A stretch of 64,000 nt of DNA from Stenotrophomonas rhizophila (GCF_000661955.1 NZ_CP007597.1:2646984-2710983); one strand, 5' to 3'. Positions 9,422 through 19,618 are shown, counted from the stretch's first letter. Program-made: numbers and translations. Notes: generated from the sequence alone by a model not told the origin.

Positions 9422-9486
9422 GTAGGTGCCGACCGTTGGTCGGCACACCTGTCCGCTTCTGGTAGGTGCCGACCGTTGGTCGGCAC
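9422..9486 (+). repeat. Two direct SMAG repeats between fadB and fadA
   Basis: Two near-identical GTAGGTGCCGACCGTTGG palindromes sit at 9422-9446 and 9462-9486 in the same orientation, 40 bp apart. They fill most of the 131-bp gap between the two genes. Such stem-loops inside an operon may affect mRNA stability of the upstream gene. Confidence 0.85.
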
Positions 9487-9516
9487 TCCGGCTAAAAATC
9501 TAGAGAGATCACTGCA

Positions 9517-10725
9517 ATGACCAAGCAAATCCAGGACGCCTACATCGTCGCCGCCACCCGCACCCCGGTGGGCAAGGCGCCCAAGGGCGTGTTCCGCAAC
9601 ACCCGTCCCGACGACATGCTGGCCCACGTGCTCCGCTCCGTGGTCGCACAGGCGCCGGGCATCGACCTCAACCGCATCGATGACGCCATCATCGGCTGCG
9701 CGATGCCGGAAGCCGAGCAGGGCATGAACGTGGCCCGCATCGGCGTGCTGCTGGCCGGCCTGCCCGACACCATCGCCGCGCAGACGGTGAACCGCTTCTG
9801 CTCCTCGGGCCTGCAGGCCGTGGCCATGGCCGCCGACCAGATCCGTCTGGGTAATTCGGACCTGATGCTGGCCGGCGGCACCGAGTCGATGTCGATGGTG
9901 CCGATGATGGGCAACAAGATCGCCATGGCACCGAGCGTGTTCGACAACGACCACGTCGCCATCGCCTACGGCATGGGCATCACCGCCGAGAAGGTCGCCG
10001 AAGAGTGGAAGGTCTCGCGCGAGGAGCAGGACGCCTTCGCACTGGCCTCGCACCAGAAGGCCATCGCCGCGATCCAGAACGGCGACTTCAAGGACGAGAT
10101 CAGCCCCTACGACGTGCGCACCCGCCAGCCGGACCTGGCCGACGGCCGCCGCATCATCACCCGCGACACGGTCGTCGATACCGACGAAGGCCCGCGCCTG
10201 GATTCGTCCGCTGAAGGCCTGGCCAAGCTGCGCCCGGTGTTCCGCAACGGCCAGTTCGGCGGCACCGTCACGGCGGGCAACTCCTCGCAGATGAGCGATG
10301 GCGCCGGTGCGGTGCTGCTGGCCTCCGAGCAGGCGATCAAGGATTACGGCCTGACCCCGCTGGCGCGCTTCGTCAGCTTCTCGGTCGCCGGTGTGCGTCC
10401 GGAAGTGATGGGCATCGGCCCGATCGCCGCGATCCCCAAGGCGCTCAAGCAGGCCGGCCTGACCCAGGACCAGCTGGACTGGATCGAGCTCAACGAAGCC
10501 TTTGCCGCGCAGTCGCTGGCGGTGATCCGCGATTGCGGCCTGGACCCGTCCAAGGTCAACCCGCTGGGCGGCGCCATCGCCCTGGGCCACCCGCTGGGCG
10601 CGACCGGCGCGATCCGCACCGCCACCCTGCTGCACGGCCTGCGCCGTCGCCAGCAGAAGTACGGCATGGTGACCATGTGCATCGGCACCGGCATGGGCGC
10701 GGCGGGTATCTTCGAGTCGCTGTGA
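9517..10725 (+). CDS. fadA: Acetyl-CoA C-acyltransferase (3-ketoacyl-CoA thiolase)
   Basis: This thiolase makes the last, chain-shortening cleavage of beta-oxidation. The product is 402 residues. The nucleophilic Cys95 is in [11 protein letters not shown], the His motif is LGHPLGATG near 358, and the second catalytic Cys is in [11 protein letters not shown] near the C-terminus. It is the partner of the multienzyme gene directly upstream and ends at a bidirectional terminator shared with galU. Confidence 0.95.
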   Translation: MTKQIQDAYIVAATRTPVGKAPKGVFRNTRPDDMLAHVLRSVVAQAPGIDLNRIDDAIIGCAMPEAEQGMNVARIGVLLAGLPDTIAAQTVNRFCSSGLQAVAMAADQIRLGNSDLMLAGGTESMSMVPMMGNKIAMAPSVFDNDHVAIAYGMGITAEKVAEEWKVSREEQDAFALASHQKAIAAIQNGDFKDEISPYDVRTRQPDLADGRRIITRDTVVDTDEGPRLDSSAEGLAKLRPVFRNGQFGGTVTAGNSSQMSDGAGAVLLASEQAIKDYGLTPLARFVSFSVAGVRPEVMGIGPIAAIPKALKQAGLTQDQLDWIELNEAFAAQSLAVIRDCGLDPSKVNPLGGAIALGHPLGATGAIRTATLLHGLRRRQQKYGMVTMCIGTGMGAAGIFESL

Positions 10726-10726
10726 T

Positions 10727-10916
10727 GTAGCGGGCGGTGCCGGCTCCAGGGCCGGCACCCTGCCCTGCTGGACGGCATCGACGGTTGGTTGATGCGGGAA
10801 CACCAACGAAATGCAAAAAGGGCAGCCGCGAGGCTGCCCTTTTTTTGCTGGCGCGTGTACCGACCAACGGTCGGTACCTACCGGGGGCCGCGTGCCGACC
10901 GACGGTCGGTACTTAC
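10727..10916. repeat. SMAG-type palindromes flanking the fadA/galU terminator
   Basis: A GTAG-headed, GGTGCCGGC-based hairpin (10727-10760) directly follows fadA. Beyond the terminator are two copies in the other orientation, at 10857-10881 and 10892-10916. All lie in the 211-bp convergent gap between fadA and galU. Confidence 0.75.
10815..10846. terminator. Bidirectional intrinsic terminator between fadA and galU
   Basis: The stem GGGCAGCC / GGCTGCCC encloses a GCGA tetraloop. It has five A on the left and seven T on the right, so it can terminate both the fad transcript (plus) and galU (minus). Confidence 0.9.
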
Positions 10917-10936
10917 CCGGGTGATCGCGCCCGCGA

Positions 10937-11821
10937 TCAACCCTCGGCCAGCGCCTTCTTCATGATCTCGCGCGCCGGGCCGGCCAGCTTGTCGTTGTTC
11001 AACGCAAAGCGGATGGTGGCTTCAACCAGACCCAGGTGCGTGCCGCAATCGAAGCGCGTTCCTTCGAAACGGTACGCGTCCACGGGCTCACTCTTGAGCA
11101 GCTCGGCGATGGCGTCGGTGAGCTGGATTTCACCGCCGGCACCGGTGCCGGTGGCTTCCAGCAGCTCGAAGATCTTCGGGCTCAGCACATACCGGCCGAC
11201 CACAGCCAGGTCGCTGGGCGCGTCTTCCGGCTTGGGCTTCTCGACGATCGCGCTGATATGGCCCTGGCGGCCATCGAACGCGTCGGTGGCGACGATGCCG
11301 TAGCTGCCGGTCTTTTCATGCGGCACGTCTTCCACCGCGATGATGCTCGCACCGCTGGCCTGGTTCGCATCGGCCATCTGCTTGAGCGCACCATCGCCAC
11401 GGTTCCAGATCAGGTCGTCGGGCAGCAGCACCGCGAACGGTTCGTCACCGACGATCGCCTTGGCACACAGCACCGCGTGGCCCAGGCCCAGCGCTTCGGC
11501 CTGGGTGACGAAGATCGCACGCACGCCGTTGGGCAATACGTGGCGCACCAGCTCCAGCTGTTCCAGCTTGCCGGCACGCTCGAGCTTCTGCTCCAGCTCG
11601 TAGGCCTTGTCGAAGTAATCGGCCACCGCATGCTTGTAGCGGTTGGTGATGAAGATCAAGGTGTCACAGCCGGCTTCGATCGCCTCGTCGACGGCATACT
11701 GGATCAGCGGCCGATCGATGATCGGGAGCATCTCCTTGGGTACCGTCTTGGTCGCGGGAAGGAACCGGGTACCCAGTCCTGCCACGGGGAAAACCGCCTT
11801 GCGAATACGCTTGTTCGTCAC
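10937..11821 (-). CDS. galU: UTP-glucose-1-phosphate uridylyltransferase
   Basis: GalU makes UDP-glucose for lipopolysaccharide and exopolysaccharide synthesis. The 294-residue product has the nucleotidyltransferase motif GLGTRFLPATKT at residues 15-26, followed by VPKEMLPI. The start is GTG at 11821. It overlaps the stop of the upstream polysaccharide gene (GTGA), which indicates translational coupling and ties its supply role to that pathway. Confidence 0.96.
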   Translation of the reverse strand: MTNKRIRKAVFPVAGLGTRFLPATKTVPKEMLPIIDRPLIQYAVDEAIEAGCDTLIFITNRYKHAVADYFDKAYELEQKLERAGKLEQLELVRHVLPNGVRAIFVTQAEALGLGHAVLCAKAIVGDEPFAVLLPDDLIWNRGDGALKQMADANQASGASIIAVEDVPHEKTGSYGIVATDAFDGRQGHISAIVEKPKPEDAPSDLAVVGRYVLSPKIFELLEATGTGAGGEIQLTDAIAELLKSEPVDAYRFEGTRFDCGTHLGLVEATIRFALNNDKLAGPAREIMKKALAEG

Positions 11822-13725
11822 AGCCTGTTGGCCTCTCGTGCCGGGAAAGGAAGTACTTTAGCCGACGCGACGTGATCGTCCTGTTGCAGGGGCGAGAACT
11901 CCGGCATGGTCGCGAACAGGATGCTGTTGATGGCATCGGTGTCGTAGGTGGCGATGGCGTCGCGCAGGCGCGGTATGTTGCCCAGCACCTGATCGCGCGC
12001 GAACGTGCGCACGCCAGCCTCGAGAATCTTGGGATGCGCGGTCGGCCGGTAGTCCTCGTCGGAATAGAACAAGGTCTCGTGCAGCTTTTCGCCCGGGCGC
12101 AGCCCGGTGTAGATGATGGCGATGTCCTTGTACGGCTGCTTGCCCGCCAGACGGATCATCTGCTCGGCCAGCACCCGAATCGGCACCGGCTCGCCCATGT
12201 CCAGCGTGTAGATCGCGCCATGCGATGCCGACGCGGCCGCCTGCAGGATCAGCTGGCACGCCTCGGGAATGGTCATGAAGTAACGGGTGACTTCCGGGTC
12301 GGTCACGGTGACCGGCCCGCCCTTCATGATCTGGTCGCGGAACAGCGGCACCACGCTGCCGGCCGAGGCCAGCACGTTGCCGAAGCGCACCGTGACAAAC
12401 CGCGTGTGGCTGGTTTTCTGGTCCAGGCTCTGGCAGATCATCTCCGCGTAGCGCTTGCTGGCGCCCAACGCGTTGACCGGATCGACCGCCTTGTCGGTGG
12501 AGATGAACACGAAATGCTCGATGCGCGCTTCCACGCAGGCACGCGCCACCGTTTCGGTCGACAGGATGTTGTTGCGCACGGCTTCGCGAAGCTGGCGCTC
12601 CAGCACCGGCACCTGCTTGTAGGCCGCCGCATGGAATACCGCATCCACGCTTGCCAGCGACAGCGCATGCCGGATCACCGACGGATCGCCGCAGTCGCCC
12701 AGCACGGCCTGTACATCCAGGTCCGGGAAGCTGCGCGTCAGCTCGGCCTCGATCGTGAGCAGCAACAGCTCGCTCATCTCAAGCAGGATGATGCGGCCGG
12801 CACCGTGGCGCGCGCACTGGCGGCACAGCTCCGAACCGATCGAGCCGCCTGCCCCGGTCACCAGCACCGTGCGCCCGCCCAGCCAGCCGCGGATCAGCGA
12901 CCAGTCCGGCAGGATCGGCTTGCGCCCGAGCAGGTCCTCGATCGCGACCTCTTTCAGTTCACCGGGCAGCGAATGCCCGAGCAGCACATCGTTGAGCTTG
13001 GGCACCATGCGGAAAGGCACGCCGGTGGCTTCGCACAAGGCGACCACCCGCTGCATGCCGACCGCATCCAACGACGGAATGGCGATCACCAGCAGCTTGG
13101 CTGCGGTCTCGCGCACCACCGACGGGGCATCGTCGAGCGTGCCCAGGATGGGCAGGCCCTGCAGCTTGGCGCCCTGCAGGTGCGGCGCATCGTCGAGCAG
13201 GCCCACCGGGTGGAAGTCGCCCGAGCGGCGCAGGTCACGGACCAGGGCTTCGGCCGCCTGGCCGGCACCCAGGATCAGTACGCGGCGGGCGCTGGCATCC
13301 GATTGCAGCGCCTGATAGTCCTTCCACGCGCGGTACAGCAGGCGCGGCGCGCCGAGCAGGGCCGACAGCGCGAACGGATAGATCACCAGCACCGACATCG
13401 GCACGCCGGCGAAGCGCTTGTAGGCCAGGGCCACGACAATGGCCAACAGGCCGATGAAGCTGGCCTTGAAGATGTTGAGCAGGTCGGCCACGCTGGCAAA
13501 GCGCCACAGGCCGCGGTACAGGCCCACCCGCCAGAACACCACGGCCTGGATCGCCAGCACCAGTGAGGTGTCGATGTTCCAGAGTGGGAGGGAGGGGGCG
13601 TCGGCCAGCATCGAATAGCGGCCGGCATGCAACAGCTGCCAGCATGCCCAGACCATGAAGAGGTCGTGGGCCACGATCGCGGCGCGCGGGAGCAAACTGG
13701 TAAGACGGTCCTGCCAAGGCGTCAT
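11818..13725 (-). CDS. WbpM/CapD-like nucleotide-sugar dehydratase, membrane-bound
   Basis: Members dehydrate UDP-GlcNAc (4,6-dehydratases) to start synthesis of deoxy or acetamido sugars for O-antigen or capsule. The 635-residue product has about four N-terminal membrane helices, a CoA-binding-like domain (about 140-260) and an SDR domain beginning VLVTGAGGSIGSE near 293. As in WbpM, the usual SDR active-site Tyr is absent: the motif reads STDKAVDPVNALGASKR, with Leu at that place. The start at 13725 is 16 bp after the glycosyltransferase stop. The exact product sugar cannot be told from sequence. Confidence 0.9.
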   Translation of the reverse strand: MTPWQDRLTSLLPRAAIVAHDLFMVWACWQLLHAGRYSMLADAPSLPLWNIDTSLVLAIQAVVFWRVGLYRGLWRFASVADLLNIFKASFIGLLAIVVALAYKRFAGVPMSVLVIYPFALSALLGAPRLLYRAWKDYQALQSDASARRVLILGAGQAAEALVRDLRRSGDFHPVGLLDDAPHLQGAKLQGLPILGTLDDAPSVVRETAAKLLVIAIPSLDAVGMQRVVALCEATGVPFRMVPKLNDVLLGHSLPGELKEVAIEDLLGRKPILPDWSLIRGWLGGRTVLVTGAGGSIGSELCRQCARHGAGRIILLEMSELLLLTIEAELTRSFPDLDVQAVLGDCGDPSVIRHALSLASVDAVFHAAAYKQVPVLERQLREAVRNNILSTETVARACVEARIEHFVFISTDKAVDPVNALGASKRYAEMICQSLDQKTSHTRFVTVRFGNVLASAGSVVPLFRDQIMKGGPVTVTDPEVTRYFMTIPEACQLILQAAASASHGAIYTLDMGEPVPIRVLAEQMIRLAGKQPYKDIAIIYTGLRPGEKLHETLFYSDEDYRPTAHPKILEAGVRTFARDQVLGNIPRLRDAIATYDTDAINSILFATMPEFSPLQQDDHVASAKVLPFPAREANRL

Positions 13726-13741
13726 AAAACAAACAATCCTT

Positions 13742-14716
13742 CTAGTTGCGCATTCCATTGCGCAGGAGTAGCCACAAGCCGGTCGCGAACATCATCCACG
13801 CACCCGCTACGGCAGCCTCCCACCTCGGCTGCAGATCACTGCAAGCATTAAACACTGTAATACTGAACAGGCCAAAAACAAAATACAACCCGGTCACCAA
13901 GGTGTGACTTGCACCCCTTTTGACCGCGCGCTGGTAAAGGTGTTGGGTGTGGGCTTCCATCCACCGTTGCCCGGACAGCATGCGCGAAAGCAGTGTGAAG
14001 CCTGCGTCCACGAGGAAGGCCGAAAGGGGCACCAGCAACAGCAGCCAGTTGATCTCGGTGACCACGCTGGCCAGGCACACCAGGGCCGCGATCGCATAGC
14101 CCAGCGCGCCGCTGCCGACGTCCCCCATGAAGATGCGTGCCCGCGGGAAATTGAAGGGCAGGAAGCCCAGGCAGGCCAACGCCAGCACCACGCCGGCCAG
14201 CGCGAACGGGAGCGGCATCACCATCGCGAAGGCCAGCCCGGCCAGAATCGCCTGGGTGGTGGCGAGGCCGTTGATGCCATCCATGAAGTTCCAGATGTTG
14301 ATCAGCGAGGTGGTGAAGAGGGCCGCCAGCACGGCGTGCACCAGGCTGCCACTGGCCTGCCAGACCAGGCCGCCGAGCAGCGCGGCCGCCACCATGTGCA
14401 CCAGCAGCCGGCGGATGGCCGGCAGCGGGCGGTGGTCGTCCCACCAGCCAATGCCGGCCACCAGCGCCAGCCCCAGGCTGAACACCCCCAGCGTTATGCG
14501 CGCGGCCGGCCACGCCACGGCGGCCGCGACGGCAGCCAGCAGCAGGGTCAGCACGATGGCGATCCCACCCCCGCGCGGGGTCGCCACGCCATGGCTGCGG
14601 CGTTCGCCGGGCTGGTCCATCAGGTTGCGGCGCAGCGCGTAGTGGCGCGCGCCCCAGGTGAGCGCCGCCGCGATCGCCAGCACCGCTGACAGACCGATCA
14701 TCCAGGCCACGGGCAT
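13742..14716 (-). CDS. WecA/MraY-family undecaprenyl-phosphate sugar-1-phosphate transferase
   Basis: This polytopic enzyme is expected to load a HexNAc-1-phosphate onto undecaprenyl phosphate as the first step of O-antigen or exopolysaccharide assembly. The 324-residue product has about ten hydrophobic helices. Family motifs are present: DQPGERRSH, GWWDDHRP, NIWNFMDGINGLA and IFMGDVGSGALG. It lies 3 bp downstream of lapB and just upstream of the WbpM-like gene, as in other pairings of an initiating transferase with a dehydratase. Confidence 0.9.
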   Translation of the reverse strand: MPVAWMIGLSAVLAIAAALTWGARHYALRRNLMDQPGERRSHGVATPRGGGIAIVLTLLLAAVAAAVAWPAARITLGVFSLGLALVAGIGWWDDHRPLPAIRRLLVHMVAAALLGGLVWQASGSLVHAVLAALFTTSLINIWNFMDGINGLATTQAILAGLAFAMVMPLPFALAGVVLALACLGFLPFNFPRARIFMGDVGSGALGYAIAALVCLASVVTEINWLLLLVPLSAFLVDAGFTLLSRMLSGQRWMEAHTQHLYQRAVKRGASHTLVTGLYFVFGLFSITVFNACSDLQPRWEAAVAGAWMMFATGLWLLLRNGMRN

Positions 14717-14719
14717 GGC

Positions 14720-15898
14720 TTAGAGCACCGCGTAATTCAGCAGCGGCTTGACCGTTCCCCACTCCTTGCAGCTGGGGCATTGCCAATGGTGGGTACGGGC
14801 GCCGAAGCCGCAGCGGGTGCAACGGTAAGCCGGGTTGCGCACCAGCAGCTGGTCGGTGATGTGCTTGAGGTCGTGCAGGGTGGCCGTGGAGTCGGCACCC
14901 TCGGCCAGGGTCAGGTCGATCAGCGCCGACTCGCCGCGCACCGAGGGGCGATCCTTGAGCTGGCGGCCAAGGTAGGCACGCGCCGGGGCCACGCCCTCCT
15001 GCTCTTCCATCAACTGGGTCAACGCCAGCACCGGGGCGATGCCCCGATAGTGCTCGGTCATCTCCGACAGGAACGCACGTGCACCGCCGAGGTCGCCGAC
15101 CTTGCGGTAGTTCTGCATGAGCGGCTGCAGCACTTCGGGCAGGTACTCGGGATCATTGCGTGCGGCACGCTCGAACGCGCGCACGGCCGCTTCGGCATTG
15201 CCGGCATCGGTTTCCAGACGCCCTTCAATGATGCCGGCGCGGACCGACATGGCATCGGCCTGGTAGGCGCGCGCGATGGCCGCCCTCGCCTCTTCGATCT
15301 TCCCGGCGCCCCGGAACCGCTCGGCCAGCTCGCATTCGAACTGCCCGATCAGCTTGCCCATCGGCTCGCCGGTGACCTCTTCGAAGCGACTGGCGTTGTC
15401 GATCGCCTTTTCCCAGTCGCGCTCGGCCTGGTAGATGCCGATCAGGTGCTTGAGCGCCTGCGGCGCCCGCTGGTCGAGCTGGGCCAGTTCGGTGAACACG
15501 GTTTCGGCGCGGTCCAGCAGGCCGGACTTCATGTAGTCCTCGCCCAGCGCCAGCAGCGCCTGGACGCGCTGTGCATCGGTCAGGTCGGCACGGTTGACCA
15601 GGCCCTGGTGCAGGCGGATGGCGCGGTCCACTTCACCGCGGCGGCGGAACAGATGGCCCAGGGCGACCTGGGTCTCAAAGGTTTCCTTGTCCAGCTCGGC
15701 GATATGCAGGAACAGCTCGATGGCCTTGTCCGGCTGCTCGTTGAGCAGGTAGTTCAAGCCACGGAAATAGGTACTGGACAGGCGGCTGACCTGGTTGTCG
15801 CCATGGCGTTGACCGCCGCGACGCCCGATCACCCAGCCGGACAACGCGGCCAGCGGAAGGAACAGGAAGAACCAGAACCACTCGGAGACAAATTCCAT
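14720..15898 (-). CDS. lapB: Lipopolysaccharide assembly protein LapB (YciM)
   Basis: LapB controls LPS level by presenting LpxC to the FtsH protease. The 392-residue product has one N-terminal membrane helix (about 5-25), a long TPR region and a C-terminal rubredoxin-like metal site CTRCGF...CPSCKEWG (two CxxC pairs near 357-378). It is 6 bp downstream of lapA. Co-location with polysaccharide-initiating genes fits a role in envelope balance. Confidence 0.95.
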   Translation of the reverse strand: MEFVSEWFWFFLFLPLAALSGWVIGRRGGQRHGDNQVSRLSSTYFRGLNYLLNEQPDKAIELFLHIAELDKETFETQVALGHLFRRRGEVDRAIRLHQGLVNRADLTDAQRVQALLALGEDYMKSGLLDRAETVFTELAQLDQRAPQALKHLIGIYQAERDWEKAIDNASRFEEVTGEPMGKLIGQFECELAERFRGAGKIEEARAAIARAYQADAMSVRAGIIEGRLETDAGNAEAAVRAFERAARNDPEYLPEVLQPLMQNYRKVGDLGGARAFLSEMTEHYRGIAPVLALTQLMEEQEGVAPARAYLGRQLKDRPSVRGESALIDLTLAEGADSTATLHDLKHITDQLLVRNPAYRCTRCGFGARTHHWQCPSCKEWGTVKPLLNYAVL

Positions 15899-15904
15899 CG
15901 GGGC

Positions 15905-16195
15905 TCAGCGTCCGTCGAAAGTAGAAGAAGGGGTGGAAGCAGGTGCCACGACCACGGTCGGGCTTGCCTTCTGCGCTTTGCGCAGCTTGGCGTACAGCGG
16001 GATCACCAGGCTGGCCAGCACGATGCCGCCGCCGATGAGCGCACCGGTCAACAGGGCGACAATGATCGCCAGGCCGGTGGTGGTGGTGATCTGGGTAAAG
16101 CCCAGACTCAGGACCATCTTGTCCGAGTTGAGCGCACCGATGATGAGCCCGGCGACGAGAACCGCCAGCAGGATAAGGAGACGTACGACTTTCAT
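15905..16195 (-). CDS. lapA: LapA-family small inner membrane protein (DUF1049)
   Basis: LapA is a partner of LapB in LPS regulation. The 96-residue product has two membrane helices (about 5-23 and 40-65), the second followed by LRKAQKAS. The Ser/Thr-rich tail is poorly conserved. It begins the lapA-lapB run downstream of ihfB. Confidence 0.9.
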   Translation of the reverse strand: MKVVRLLILLAVLVAGLIIGALNSDKMVLSLGFTQITTTTGLAIIVALLTGALIGGGIVLASLVIPLYAKLRKAQKASPTVVVAPASTPSSTFDGR

Positions 16196-16258
16196 GGAGC
16201 AGCTCCAGTTCCGGGGGATTCAAGAGTAGCGGAATATAGAGCAGCGGGACAAAGGATC

Positions 16259-16281
16259 AGCGGACCGATGGTCCGTGCTAC
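16259..16281 (-). repeat. Single SMAG repeat at the ihfB stop
   Basis: GCGGACCGATGGTCCGTGCTAC is a short GTAG-headed palindrome read on the minus strand. Its terminal CTAC overlaps the ihfB TAG stop codon (16278-16280). Confidence 0.75.
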
Positions 16282-16583
16282 GCGGGGTCGCTTTCCAGCG
16301 GCACCACGGCGCTGACGCGCTCGCGCAGTTCTTTGCCTGGTTTGAAGTGCGGGACATGCTTGCCCGGCAACGCGACCGATTCCCCGGTTTTGGGGTTGCG
16401 CCCCAGCCTGGGTGGCCGGTAGTGCAACGAAAAACTGCCGAACCCGCGGATCTCGATGCGATCCCCGCCAGCCAGCGCCCCACCCATCATTTCCAGCAAC
16501 GACTTCACTGCCAGATCGACATCGTCCGACTTCAAATGCGCCTGTCGGCGCGCCAGGATTTCGATCAGCTCGGATTTGGTCAT
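16278..16583 (-). CDS. ihfB: Integration host factor subunit beta
   Basis: IHF is the heterodimeric DNA-bending architectural protein; this is the beta subunit. The 101-residue product starts [10 protein letters not shown] and has the DNA-binding arm [26 protein letters not shown]. It lies downstream of rpsA, as in E. coli. The TAG stop is donated by a SMAG GTAG head. Confidence 0.96.
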   Translation of the reverse strand: MTKSELIEILARRQAHLKSDDVDLAVKSLLEMMGGALAGGDRIEIRGFGSFSLHYRPPRLGRNPKTGESVALPGKHVPHFKPGKELRERVSAVVPLESDPA

Positions 16584-16617
16584 TACGGGCTCTTCGGGGG
16601 GAACTCAGACCCTGAAA

Positions 16618-16641
16618 CGGCCCGGACTGATGTCCGGGCCG
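16618..16641 (-). terminator. Hairpin between rpsA and ihfB
   Basis: A 10-bp perfect stem CGGCCCGGAC / GTCCGGGCCG with a 4-nt loop follows rpsA. On the minus strand it is followed by only TTTCAG, so it is probably a weak or partial terminator that trims expression of ihfB relative to rpsA. Confidence 0.6.
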
Positions 16642-16670
16642 TCCAGGAAACTACGACAGCGTGAGGCCGA

Positions 16671-18356
16671 TTACTCGGACTTGTTGCTGTTCAGCTGTGC
16701 ACGCAGCAGCGCGCCGAGCTGGGTGGTGCCGCTGGAAGCCGAAGAGGACTGGTATTCCTCCAGCACTTCGCGCATTTCCGCGTCGTCCTTGGCCTTGATC
16801 GACAGCTGCAGGGTACGACCCTTGCGATCCATGCCCACGAACTTGGCTTCCACCTTGTCGCCGACCTTCAGGAACTGGGTCGCGTCGTCGACGCGCTCGT
16901 TGGCAACGTCGCGTGCAGCCACGTAGCCTTCGATGCCGTCAGCCAGTTCGATGGTTGCGCCCTTGGCGTCCACTTCCTTGACCACGCCTTCGACCTTGGA
17001 ACCCTTCGGATTGGCCGCCATGTACTGGCCGAACGGATCCTGCTCCAGCTGCTTGACGCCCAGGCTGATGCGCTCGCGCTCCGGATCGACGGCCAGGACG
17101 ACGGCGTCCAGGTTGTCGCCCTTCTTGTAGTTGCGGACCACGTCTTCGCCAGTGGTGTTCCAGCTGATGTCGGACAGGTGCACCAGGCCATCGATACCGC
17201 CGTCCAGGCCGATGAAGATGCCGAAGTCGGTGATCGACTTGATCTGGCCCGACACCTTGTCGCCCTTCTTGTGGATGGCAGCGAAGGTTTCCCACGGATT
17301 GGCGGCAACCTGCTTCATGCCCAGCGAGATGCGGCGACGCTCCTCGTCGACGTCCAGGACCATGACTTCAACTTCGTCACCGACCTGCACAACCTTGGAC
17401 GGGTTGACGTTCTTGTTGGTCCAATCCATTTCGGAGACGTGCACCAGACCTTCGACGCCCGGCTCGATCTCGACGAATGCGCCGTAATCGGTGACGTTGG
17501 AGACCTTGCCGAACACGCGGCTGTTGGCCGGGTAACGACGGGCGATGTTGTCCCACGGATCTTCACCCAGCTGCTTCAGACCCAGCGAAACGCGGTTGCG
17601 CTCGCGGTCGAACTTCAGCACGCGGACGTCCAGCTCGTCGCCGACGTTCACGACTTCGGACGGATGGCGCACGCGCTTCCAGGCCATGTCGGTGATGTGC
17701 AGCAGGCCGTCGATACCGCCCAGGTCCACGAATGCGCCGTAATCGGTCAGGTTCTTGACGACACCCTTCAGGATCGCGCCTTCCTGCAGCTTGTCCATCA
17801 GCTGCTCGCGCTCTTCCGAGTGCTCGCTTTCGACGACAGCGCGGCGCGAGACCACGACGTTGTTACGCTTGCGGTCCAGCTTGATGAGCTTGAATTCCAG
17901 CTCCTTGCCTTCCAGGTAGGCCGGATCGCGCACGGGGCGCACATCGACCAGGGAACCCGGCAGGAACGCGCGGACATCCTTGATGTCCACGGTGAAACCA
18001 CCCTTGACCTTGCCGCTGATGCGACCGGTGATGGTTTCGTTCTTTTCCAACGCTTCTTCCAGCTCGTCCCACACCATCGCGCGCTTGGCCTTCTCGCGCG
18101 ACAGGACGGTTTCACCGAAGCCGTTCTCGATGGAATCGAGGGCGACCTTGACGACGTCGCCTTCAGCAACGTCGATCTCGCCAGCGTCGTTACGGAACTG
18201 TTCGATCGGCACGATGCCTTCGGACTTCAGGCCGGCGTTGATCACCACGACATCGCCGCGGACTTCAACAACGACACCGCTGACGATCGAGCCCGGCTTC
18301 AGCTTGGCCAGATTGGCCTGACTGGCTTCGAACAGCTCTGCAAATGATTCGGTCAT
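16671..18356 (-). CDS. rpsA: 30S ribosomal protein S1
   Basis: S1 brings mRNA to the 30S subunit. The 561-residue product has six S1 RNA-binding repeats, for example [23 protein letters not shown] and [22 protein letters not shown]. The start MTESFAEL at 18356 is the family one; an upstream in-frame ATG adds seven residues. The cmk-rpsA-ihfB order is conserved in gammaproteobacteria. Confidence 0.97.
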   Translation of the reverse strand: MTESFAELFEASQANLAKLKPGSIVSGVVVEVRGDVVVINAGLKSEGIVPIEQFRNDAGEIDVAEGDVVKVALDSIENGFGETVLSREKAKRAMVWDELEEALEKNETITGRISGKVKGGFTVDIKDVRAFLPGSLVDVRPVRDPAYLEGKELEFKLIKLDRKRNNVVVSRRAVVESEHSEEREQLMDKLQEGAILKGVVKNLTDYGAFVDLGGIDGLLHITDMAWKRVRHPSEVVNVGDELDVRVLKFDRERNRVSLGLKQLGEDPWDNIARRYPANSRVFGKVSNVTDYGAFVEIEPGVEGLVHVSEMDWTNKNVNPSKVVQVGDEVEVMVLDVDEERRRISLGMKQVAANPWETFAAIHKKGDKVSGQIKSITDFGIFIGLDGGIDGLVHLSDISWNTTGEDVVRNYKKGDNLDAVVLAVDPERERISLGVKQLEQDPFGQYMAANPKGSKVEGVVKEVDAKGATIELADGIEGYVAARDVANERVDDATQFLKVGDKVEAKFVGMDRKGRTLQLSIKAKDDAEMREVLEEYQSSSASSGTTQLGALLRAQLNSNKSE

Positions 18357-18549
18357 TAGATTTACTCTGTTGGACACATGGGCATTGGCCCCCGAAGGGA
18401 ACCGCTTACTGCCCGCCTGTTGGTCGACCCCGGTACGGCGAGTCGTGTGTTAAGTAGGAAAACCGCCACGCACTATTGCGGGACGGAGCTTTTGTTGCCT
18501 TGCGATGTGCGACACCGCCGATGGGCTGGCGGTTCTCCTGTACAACGGA

Positions 18550-19230
18550 TCAGGCACCCGAAACCGGAAGCAGATCCAACACGTTGGCAACGACTGCGTC
18601 GATGCCGATGCCACTGGTGTCGATGATGACGGCATCGTCTGCCGGCTTCAGGGGCGCCACTGTGCGCTGTGCATCACGGGCGTCGCGGGCCATGATCTCG
18701 CGCAGGAGGTCTTCAAAGTTAACAGAAACCCCCTTGTCTTTCAACTGCTTATGCCGGCGCCCGGCACGCTCCTCGGCGCTGGCGGTCAGGAAGACCTTGA
18801 ATGGGGCGTCGGGGAAGATCACCGTGCCCATGTCGCGGCCATCGGCGACCAGACCGGGGAGAACCCTGAATGCGCGCTGGCGCTCTTTCAGGGCGGCCCG
18901 CACCTCCGGGATGGCCGCAATGGCCGAGGCCAGCGCGCCGGTGGTCTCCAGGCGCAGCTCATCGGTGGCATCGGTATCGTTGACCACCACCCGCAGCCCG
19001 CCATCGGCCGCTTCGACGAACCGGACATGGGTGTCGAAGGTGCAGCGCACCAGCGCGGAAGCGTCGGAGGTATCGATATCGGCCCAGCTGGCGGCCACGC
19101 CCACGGCGCGGTACAGGGCGCCAGAATCCAGGTAATGCCAGCCCAGGCGGCGTGCGACAATGCGGCTGACAGTCCCCTTGCCGGCCCCGGACGGGCCGTC
19201 GATGGTGAGCACGGGAGGAAGCTGGTTCAT
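18550..19230 (-). CDS. cmk: Cytidylate kinase
   Basis: Cmk phosphorylates CMP and dCMP. The 226-residue product has the P-loop GPSGAGKGT at residues 12-20 and the usual [13 protein letters not shown] motif. I chose the start [12 protein letters not shown] at 19230; the open frame upstream is not family-like. It precedes rpsA by 193 bp. Confidence 0.95.
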   Translation of the reverse strand: MNQLPPVLTIDGPSGAGKGTVSRIVARRLGWHYLDSGALYRAVGVAASWADIDTSDASALVRCTFDTHVRFVEAADGGLRVVVNDTDATDELRLETTGALASAIAAIPEVRAALKERQRAFRVLPGLVADGRDMGTVIFPDAPFKVFLTASAEERAGRRHKQLKDKGVSVNFEDLLREIMARDARDAQRTVAPLKPADDAVIIDTSGIGIDAVVANVLDLLPVSGA

Positions 19231-19304
19231 GGGTTTCCCTGTGGAATGGACCGCCCATTCTAGCCCCCGCCCGGGGCCGCCTGAGACCTTTTTCGTGCAA
19301 CCAC

Positions 19305-19334
19305 TTGAAAGGATGGAAAAAAGACCGGTACAAT
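19305..19334 (+). promoter_or_regulatory. Sigma-70 promoter of rpmJ
   Basis: TTGAAA (19305-19310) and TACAAT (19329-19334) are separated by 18 bp, about 90 bp upstream of the rpmJ start. An A-rich stretch lies in the spacer. It is the best promoter match I found in the window. Confidence 0.75.
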
Positions 19335-19424
19335 TGCGGGCTTGAACGGGCGTCACCTGCCGATTGTCATCTGCATATCGCGGCCGCGCTCCAACCGAAT
19401 CCAACGTTTACGCCGAGGTATGCA

Positions 19425-19550
19425 ATGAAAGTCCTGTCTTCCCTGAAGTCGGCCAAGGCCCGTCACCGCGACTGCAAGGTCGTCCGTCGCCGCGGCAAGA
19501 TCTTCGTGATCTGCAAGTCGAACCCGCGTTTCAAGGCTCGCCAGCGCTGA
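19425..19550 (+). CDS. rpmJ: 50S ribosomal protein L36, type B
   Basis: The 41-residue product starts [18 protein letters not shown] and contains [14 protein letters not shown]. It is of the type that lacks the four-Cys zinc ribbon; only Cys17 and Cys29 are present. It is the YkgO-like, zinc-independent form of L36. It stands alone, with its own promoter and terminator. Confidence 0.95.
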   Translation: MKVLSSLKSAKARHRDCKVVRRRGKIFVICKSNPRFKARQR

Positions 19551-19591
19551 GCCTGAAGGCGTCACGGCCCACGGCCGCGACCAACCTGAAT

Positions 19592-19618
19592 AAAAAGCCG
19601 CCTCCGGGCGGTTTTTTA
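19592..19618 (+). terminator. Intrinsic terminator after rpmJ
   Basis: A short CCGCC / GGCGG stem with five A before and six T after it lies 47 bp downstream of the rpmJ stop. Confidence 0.85.

Noticed and set aside
7028..9448. 806-codon open frame on the minus strand
   Set aside because: It is the antisense shadow of the beta-oxidation multienzyme gene, with no domain recognised and His/Val/Gly-rich composition.
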